NCBI GenBank assembly: GCA_948560485.1
Contig: CAOXUF010000045.1
Coordinates: 1-11,840, forward strand
Source: an uncultured Eubacterium sp.
GTDB taxonomy: Bacteria > Bacillota_A > Clostridia > Lachnospirales > Lachnospiraceae
Reading direction: 5' to 3'
DNA: 11,840 nt
A model generated the notes under the pieces. It did no database searches, had not been told where the DNA came from, and saw only the letters and a list, made by a program, of their open reading frames with translations. Positions 7,430 to 11,840 of this stretch are shown here, piece after piece; position 1 is the stretch's first letter; every line of letters starts with the position of its first letter. The position numbers and the translations under genes were made by a program.

Positions 7430-7906
7430 TTATAATCCTCCCTGGAATATCTTTTCTTCCTCTTTTGTCAGATGTACTTTAAACTCAATATTCTGGTCTC
7501 CCGATATACTTAAAATACATTGACCGACTTCCAACTTTGGAATGTTATTAATCTGTGTGATTGTAAGCACACCATTAAATATTTTTTTAAGCAACTCTTT
7601 TGTGCTGGAATCCTGTCGGAACATAAATTTATACTGTGTTAATTCAAAGATGCTCTTTAGTTTGTTAATCTCTGATGCATCGGATCCTTCCGGAACATAA
7701 TCTGCCACTCTCTGGGATGCCAGTCCAATTCCACCAAAGTATTTTCTTGCCTGCCTTAAATATACCGAGATTAAATCTAAGGCTTGTACTTTCTTTGCAT
7801 TTAACCAGGTATTACTTTCATCAATCAAAATTAAAAATCTGATAACATCCCATAACTTAATACTTCCTTCATTCAGTCTTTTTAACATTAATTTTCCATT
7901 TGTCAC
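7430..7906 (-). CDS. VirB4 ATPase, C-terminal part (separate reading frame)
   Basis: These 158 residues complete the VirB4 motor domain. RFLILIDES at 23-31 is the Walker B motif, and LRQARKYFGGIGLASQRVADYVP at about 50-72, given here only as a landmark, is the helicase-like segment with the coupling glutamine. ISGDQNIEFKVHLT near the end is also typical. This part is out of frame with the Walker A half by one base (+1) and overlaps it by 38 nt. The GTG at 7906 has no Shine-Dalgarno sequence, and homology to VirB4 continues across the junction, so independent initiation looks unlikely. It is either the downstream half of a frameshifted gene or the product of recoding. A weak internal ATG at 7888 could also start a Walker B subunit. 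Confidence 0.75.
   Translation of the reverse strand: MTNGKLMLKRLNEGSIKLWDVIRFLILIDESNTWLNAKKVQALDLISVYLRQARKYFGGIGLASQRVADYVPEGSDASEINKLKSIFELTQYKFMFRQDSSTKELLKKIFNGVLTITQINNIPKLEVGQCILSISGDQNIEFKVHLTKEEEKIFQGGL
7436..7442 (-). promoter_or_regulatory. Ribosome binding site fixing the GTG start of the hydrolase
   Basis: GGGAGGA on the minus strand lies 6 nt before GTG at 7429. It is inside the end of the VirB4 coding region, whose TAA stop (7432-7430) directly abuts the GTG. This supports GTG as the true start and suggests translational coupling. Confidence 0.75.
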
Positions 7907-7918
7907 AGCACAAAGAAA
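7869..7918 (-). other. VirB4 frameshift junction
   Basis: Within this interval both VirB4 frames are open: the upstream frame ends at TGA (7871-7869), and the downstream frame is open only after a TAA ending at 7919. Passing from SLC in one frame to VTNGK in the other restores a VirB4-like sequence, but seems to omit a few residues expected before Walker B. The net change equals one extra base or a loss of two bases modulo three. I see no obvious slippery heptamer or run of one base here. Confidence 0.65.
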
Positions 7919-9407
7919 TTATATTTATAATCATTGCATCAAAAACTTCTTCCTTTAATTCCTTTAGTGTTGAAATATCAAAAGTAACAATCTGCTCATC
8001 CAGTATGTTATCTATAGTCGTATAACCATCAAAAAGGTAGCCATATGTTTTTACAATATTTCTTACAATTTTTCTGATTTTATCTCTCAAAAGCAGGGTT
8101 CTCACTACAACTTTTTCTTCCAGTCTGTTATAAGTTCCATTCTGTATTTCCTTAATATTTTTTGTTATATACTCAAGAAGCTCCGAAAATCTGGGATAAC
8201 TCGTAGCCGGAAGTCCGGTTACCGGTCTTTCATCACTTACCTTATCAATGTCAAAACCAAAATCTTTATAAAACTCCCTTAAAAGTTCCTCAAATTCCGC
8301 GACTTCCTCTGCGTCTACGTTTCCACCAACCAGAAATCTGTAAAAAGTGCTGACTTTTGAAATATGTCTCAAAAAAGAAAGTTTCTCACTATTACCTTCC
8401 GATGCTTCTTCCTTTTCCAATTCCGCATCGCCGGCACGCAAAATTTCCAAAGGATTCAAAATACCATTATTCCCATCCAGCTTAATAACCTTTCCACCGA
8501 GTATTTTTGTAAGCTTAGAAAACTCTCCGGAAACATCAAATGTTCTTACATAGTTACCCTTAATTGCATTTTCTAAAAACTGCTTTTTAAGTAGTGTAGA
8601 TTTACCACTTCCCATTTCACCTGTGGCAAGAAAATTGTAATACAGCCTTGTAGATGTTTTCGTAAATAAGTCAAACAATACGTTTCCACCACATGGTGTT
8701 TTCCCAAGAAAGGAACCTGTTGGATCATACAACATAGAAAAATGAAACGGATTCCCATGTGCCAGTCCTGTTGCTGTCATTGACTGACCATACGGAAAAA
8801 ACACTTCTTTCTTTTGTTTTTTGTATGGACGGTACATACTCTGCCATTCGTTTTTTGCTTCATTCAGATAAATTGTTGTAAGAAAAGCTGAATCGGTCTC
8901 CAATTTGTCCATGATATTCTTAATCCGCTTTTCGAGTGCTGCAAAACTGCGATCGGCCACGAATATCCTAATATGTATAAGTTTTACGATTTCGTTATAG
9001 CTACTGATTTCGTCGAACATGCGCTTCATTTCACCAAGCCTTTTATCAGCATCATAAAGTTCTGCAAAATCTTTCGCCTCTCTCTTTCTTCCTGCCTGTT
9101 CCTTCATGGACTTATTCAGATTTTTCTTTACTTCAGACATGTTGTCCGTTGAAATATCCACAAGAGCAACCGTACCATTGATGTTACAGACTTTTGCAAG
9201 CCAGAAAGTATCGATGTCTTCCGGAAACTGGTATACATGAATACATCCTTCATATCCGGAACCTGTAGAAATGTATTTTACATCTTTAAATGTGATTCCA
9301 CCGGATGGCTGTATTTTTTCCAAAAGATATGGATCCTGTTCCGGTTTTCTTTTTTTTTCAACGGCTCGCTGTTTCATATATTTTTTTCTTAACGTCGTTT
9401 CTGTCAT
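7869..9407 (-). CDS. virB4: VirB4 conjugation ATPase, N-terminal part with Walker A
   Basis: VirB4/TrsE-type ATPases power assembly and substrate transport in type IV secretion, working as hexamers at the cytoplasmic membrane. This 512-residue frame carries the family's region before the ATPase domain, including YISTGSGYEGCIHVYQFP near 45-62. GEMGSGKST (263-271) is the Walker A motif with K269 as nucleotide-binding lysine, followed by VRTFDVSGEFSKL and LNPLEIL. It then reads into FDAMIINIISLC, the strand and helix that should precede Walker B, but ends in KWKINVKKTE, unlike the family. The missing Walker B half is in the overlapping frame at 7906-7430. Together the pieces make about 655 residues, normal for the family. 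AGGAG lies six bases before the ATG. As annotated, this half alone would not hydrolyse ATP. Confidence 0.85.
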   Translation of the reverse strand: MTETTLRKKYMKQRAVEKKRKPEQDPYLLEKIQPSGGITFKDVKYISTGSGYEGCIHVYQFPEDIDTFWLAKVCNINGTVALVDISTDNMSEVKKNLNKSMKEQAGRKREAKDFAELYDADKRLGEMKRMFDEISSYNEIVKLIHIRIFVADRSFAALEKRIKNIMDKLETDSAFLTTIYLNEAKNEWQSMYRPYKKQKKEVFFPYGQSMTATGLAHGNPFHFSMLYDPTGSFLGKTPCGGNVLFDLFTKTSTRLYYNFLATGEMGSGKSTLLKKQFLENAIKGNYVRTFDVSGEFSKLTKILGGKVIKLDGNNGILNPLEILRAGDAELEKEEASEGNSEKLSFLRHISKVSTFYRFLVGGNVDAEEVAEFEELLREFYKDFGFDIDKVSDERPVTGLPATSYPRFSELLEYITKNIKEIQNGTYNRLEEKVVVRTLLLRDKIRKIVRNIVKTYGYLFDGYTTIDNILDEQIVTFDISTLKELKEEVFDAMIINIISLCCDKWKINVKKTE

Positions 9408-9413
9408 CTGTTT

Positions 9414-9418
9414 CTCCT
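9414..9418 (-). promoter_or_regulatory. Ribosome binding site of virB4
   Basis: AGGAG lies six bases before the ATG at 9407 and overlaps the TAG stop (9419-9417) of the preceding gene. The spacing fixes this start and suggests coupled translation of the two VirB4-related proteins. Confidence 0.75.
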
Positions 9419-9974
9419 AATTTACCAAAAAGCATTTATTATTAAGTCTTACGCAAATCTGTATTTTTTTCTCTTTGCTAATTTCCTGCGACAGACCATT
9501 TTTCCCTCTGCCTATTGTATTAAAAATCAAGTCCCTATTACTTTTAATTTCTGATTCTTTTTTACCAAAAATCATGTAATAGTATTCTCGTATCATGTTG
9601 TTTTTTTCGAGCCATACCAACTCGTCCAACTTTCTCTGTAGAAATTTTCTATAAATCTGATTTGACGTGTTCTTTAATTTGTGAATAAAATACTCCTGTT
9701 GTTTTCCGGTCTTACACGGAAAATTCATTACAACAATCTTTAAATCCGGTGCATACATCTTATAAAGTTTTGCAAACTTCATAATGTCATACTCCACTTC
9801 ATCATCTGAAGAGCTGACTAAATCTTTTGTATTAATCTGAATCAAATCCATGTATGTATTATCTGTCATAACAAAGCATTTCAACTTATCATCATAGAAA
9901 GCCTGTTCCATAACTTTCTTTGTCGTTGGTGGAATATATGGCTTCTTTTCCTTTTTATTCTTGTCGCTACTCAT
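9417..9974 (-). CDS. Stand-alone VirB4 N-terminal-domain-like protein
   Basis: This protein of about 185 residues precedes VirB4 by 9 nt and resembles the N-terminal region that other lineages carry inside VirB4. Numbering from the GTG at 9986, recognisable patterns are YMDLIQINTKDLVSSSDDE (46-64), LKIVVMNFPCKTGKQQEYF (81-99), and LDELVWLEKNNMIREYYYMIF (119-139), given as landmarks. It has no Walker motifs and no membrane helix, so it is probably a cytoplasmic partner that docks VirB4 on the membrane channel. The ATG at 9974 is preferred because GAGG lies six bases upstream. A GTG at 9986 is possible but has only a weak site. It overlaps the upstream gene by 8 nt. Confidence 0.75.
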   Translation of the reverse strand: MSSDKNKKEKKPYIPPTTKKVMEQAFYDDKLKCFVMTDNTYMDLIQINTKDLVSSSDDEVEYDIMKFAKLYKMYAPDLKIVVMNFPCKTGKQQEYFIHKLKNTSNQIYRKFLQRKLDELVWLEKNNMIREYYYMIFGKKESEIKSNRDLIFNTIGRGKNGLSQEISKEKKIQICVRLNNKCFLVN

Positions 9975-10287
9975 GCTCTGCCTCACTTTCTGGAATCATG
10001 GATATATTTTTTTCTGCTCTGTAAACAGTCCTATCTTTTCTTAGAAACAGTATCATTGCTTCATAATTCCTCCGTCTCTCATTTGTTTGACTTTTTGAAG
10101 TAAGCCAGAAAGCACATATTACAGAATATATGTAATATGGAATCCTCAACGCTCCTGATACTCCGTTGCCTAAAATTGCGGAAACGGTAAAATAAATCAA
10201 TATAAAAAAGAAATCAAACAAATAGATATTTTTATGTACTTTTGTTTCACTTTTGGTCTCATCAAGTGCCATAAATTGAAAATTCAT
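9967..10287 (-). CDS. Small two-helix membrane protein, VirB3/TrsC-like (DUF5592 type)
   Basis: This 106-residue protein has two hydrophobic segments at about 21-39 (IYLFDFFFILIYFTVSAIL) and 47-63. They are followed by the basic stretch NERRRNYEAMILFLRKDRTVYR at 69-90, given as a landmark, which is characteristic of small T4SS inner-membrane proteins in Gram-positive plasmids. In such systems this gene sits directly before the VirB4 genes, as VirB3 does in Gram-negative systems, and helps bind VirB4 to the membrane. The start overlaps the upstream TAA by one base. AAGGA lies about 11 nt upstream. The family match is from recalled pattern and gene order. Confidence 0.7.
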   Translation of the reverse strand: MNFQFMALDETKSETKVHKNIYLFDFFFILIYFTVSAILGNGVSGALRIPYYIYSVICAFWLTSKSQTNERRRNYEAMILFLRKDRTVYRAEKNISMIPESEAEHE

Positions 10288-11840
10288 TATTCATCACTTC
10301 CTTTTTGCTCTGTTGATTTTAATACTTCCTTTTTAATGCTGTTTACAGATTTTGACTGTCCTGAACTGCCTCTGACTCCTGAGGCTGTCGGTGAAGTTTT
10401 GTAATTTGTTCCATGGTTTTGATTTGCTTTTGAAGATGTTCCTTTTGAACTTTCCATATACTTCTCAAATCCGGAATTTGTATTCAAAACTCCTCGTTTT
10501 TCCTGTCCAAAACTTTTATCTGCATCTTTGGCATCCAGTTCCTGATCCATTTTTGCAGTGCTTCCGGCGTAATCGCTCTGACCACTTCCTAACGGATCCA
10601 TTCCGTTTAATGTAGCTGCTTTTTGTGCATCCTGATTTGATGCTGCAACTGTTTCATCGTTCATCTCTCCACTTCTGCCATCTGCATTTACATTGTCATT
10701 CAGAGAATTACTTGCATTTCCATTTTCTTCCTGACCCATGTTTCCACCGGTCTCTTCCTTGTTAATATCATTGTCTTCATTTACAGAATTAAACTGCGCT
10801 CCTGCATCCTGTCCCGTATTATTTTGATTCTGATTGTCTTCATTTCCGGAACCTGCCGCATCTGCTCCCTTTTCAAATGCTTCTTTTGCAGCATCTTTAG
10901 AAGTAGATTCACCACCATTCATTAATTTTTTTCCAAGTCCGGCCGCTTTGCTTCCTACACCTTTTCCTACACCGTAAGCCATTCTTCCAAGTCCCATTGC
11001 TGCATTTGTTCCATACATCACACTCATAATCTTCTGCATACCGTCAGACATTCCGGCATCCATGCCTGTAACTTTCTGTACGATATTTGGACCGTCAATT
11101 ACTGCCAATGCGATAAAAAACAAAATAATTCCTTTCGAAAAACCGTCCCAACTTTTTCCTGCGACATAAGATGTTGCAAGCAGATACAATCTTACCGATA
11201 CTAACGACAGCATAATTATGATATAACTGTCTTTTATTCCATCTAATATTTTTAATGCTTTCTGTCCATTTGTAACATTCGCGGAATACAATATTGCCAA
11301 AACTTCCTGAAAGACAATCTCATAAAAAGTTCTTACGACCTTATATGTAAAAAACAGATATATAATCGCAATTGCAAGCATTTCCAATATTGCTGCAATC
11401 CAGTCAATAGAGTATCTGTAATAATATGTATTTAATAAATCTGTCCAGGCAACTCCATCATAGTTTTCTGTCAGGGTGCTGTAATATATTCCCTGTTCGT
11501 TCGCAAAAACGTTCTGATGATATTCCGCTATGATTCTGCTTTCATCTTTCACATCATCCGGAAACATTACCTCGTTAATATCTAATGCTTTCCATGATTT
11601 TTTATTTAAGGGCGTTCGTACGTCTGCATATTTTTCACCATCAGCATTGGTTTCACCAAGATTTTCCAATCCGGCAATCGAATCAATGTAGAGCAGATCA
11701 TGTACATTGTTTCCTAACATTTCATATATCGTTTCCTGCGAAGTTGTTCCCAATATTTCATTTCTGATGTCTTTCGTCAGCAGTGTATTCATTTGTGAGA
11801 TAATCCACGTTAAAGAAGTTATCACTAAAATCCCCACGCA
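10287..11840 (-). CDS. VirB6/TrbL-like conjugation membrane protein, 5' partial
   Basis: The frame is open to the window edge (a TGC codon precedes the first GTG at 11837), so the true start lies outside. Counting from that GTG, residues 1-143 include the end of a helix and a soluble ectodomain. Hydrophobic segments follow at about 145-165, 204-226 and 235-253. The strings FYEIVFQEVLAILYSA and ALAVIDGPNIVQKVTGMDAG are typical of the pLS20_p028-type conjugation transmembrane family, the Gram-positive counterpart of VirB6. Residues 267-306 are Gly/Ala/Met-rich and amphipathic. Residues 307-516 form a long hydrophilic tail rich in Asn, Gly, Asp, Ser and Ala with no predicted membrane segment, ending in Lys-rich sequence. 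It should form part of the translocation channel; the tail is probably disordered. Confidence 0.8.
   Translation of the reverse strand, partial: CVGILVITSLTWIISQMNTLLTKDIRNEILGTTSQETIYEMLGNNVHDLLYIDSIAGLENLGETNADGEKYADVRTPLNKKSWKALDINEVMFPDDVKDESRIIAEYHQNVFANEQGIYYSTLTENYDGVAWTDLLNTYYYRYSIDWIAAILEMLAIAIIYLFFTYKVVRTFYEIVFQEVLAILYSANVTNGQKALKILDGIKDSYIIIMLSLVSVRLYLLATSYVAGKSWDGFSKGIILFFIALAVIDGPNIVQKVTGMDAGMSDGMQKIMSVMYGTNAAMGLGRMAYGVGKGVGSKAAGLGKKLMNGGESTSKDAAKEAFEKGADAAGSGNEDNQNQNNTGQDAGAQFNSVNEDNDINKEETGGNMGQEENGNASNSLNDNVNADGRSGEMNDETVAASNQDAQKAATLNGMDPLGSGQSDYAGSTAKMDQELDAKDADKSFGQEKRGVLNTNSGFEKYMESSKGTSSKANQNHGTNYKTSPTASGVRGSSGQSKSVNSIKKEVLKSTEQKGSDE

Noticed and set aside
7869..7918. Confident programmed ribosomal frameshift in virB4
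   Set aside because: No recognised slippery sequence or stimulatory structure is evident, and a few family residues appear to be missing at the junction, which fits mutation or error better.
8573..8758. 61-residue minus-strand frame within virB4
   Set aside because: It is an alternative frame inside the conserved Walker A region of VirB4, with no family resemblance of its own.
9984..9986. GTG start for the VirB4 N-terminal-like protein
   Set aside because: The ATG at 9974 has GAGG at ideal spacing, whereas this GTG has only a weak purine stretch upstream.
11835..11837. GTG as the start of the VirB6-like gene
   Set aside because: The frame stays open to the window edge, no upstream region is visible to hold a ribosome site, and the sequence begins within a hydrophobic segment, so the gene most likely starts outside.

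Overview
The window is a low-GC stretch in which every credible gene lies on the minus strand. Transcription therefore runs from position 11840 down to 125. The genes are almost end to end, with 1-nt TAATG overlaps at 10287 and 5321, a TAA directly abutting a GTG start at 7430/7429, and gaps of at most 22 nt, so this looks like one long operon. AT-rich codon use, strong AGGAG-type ribosome binding sites, a Firmicutes-type conjugation gene set and an SPKTG wall-sorting signal point to Bacillota, most likely a clostridial (Lachnospiraceae/Clostridium-like) host. The region belongs to an integrative conjugative element or conjugative plasmid. Neither element end, nor a relaxase, coupling protein, integrase or oriT, is visible.

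In transcription order, 11840-7430 encodes the inner-membrane and motor part of a Gram-positive type IV secretion system. It holds a VirB6/TrbL-like polytopic protein with a long hydrophilic tail (5' end outside the window), a small two-helix VirB3-like membrane protein, a stand-alone protein resembling the VirB4 N-terminal domain, and the VirB4 ATPase. VirB4 is interrupted: Walker A and Walker B lie in two overlapping frames (9407-7869 and 7906-7430). This implies a disrupted gene, a recoded gene or a sequence error.

From 7429 to 4527 are cell-envelope genes: a membrane-anchored two-domain peptidoglycan hydrolase (lysozyme-like domain plus M15 peptidase), a short single-pass protein in the usual VirB8-like position, a small soluble protein of unknown function, and a membrane-anchored protein with a long C-terminal coiled coil.

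From 4504 to 125 are a 1122-residue wall-anchored surface protein and a Toprim (DUF3991-type) primase-like protein. The surface protein has a signal peptide, an adhesin-like head, a duplicated stalk of InlB-B-like and DUF11-like modules, and an SPKTG sorting signal. The last 124 bases have no gene but contain a perfect 11-bp inverted repeat. The likely overall logic is that the adhesin brings cells together, the hydrolase opens the wall, the VirB3/4/6/8-like proteins build and power the channel, and the primase-like protein helps replicate transferred DNA. The least understood part is the group of small envelope genes between hydrolase and adhesin.
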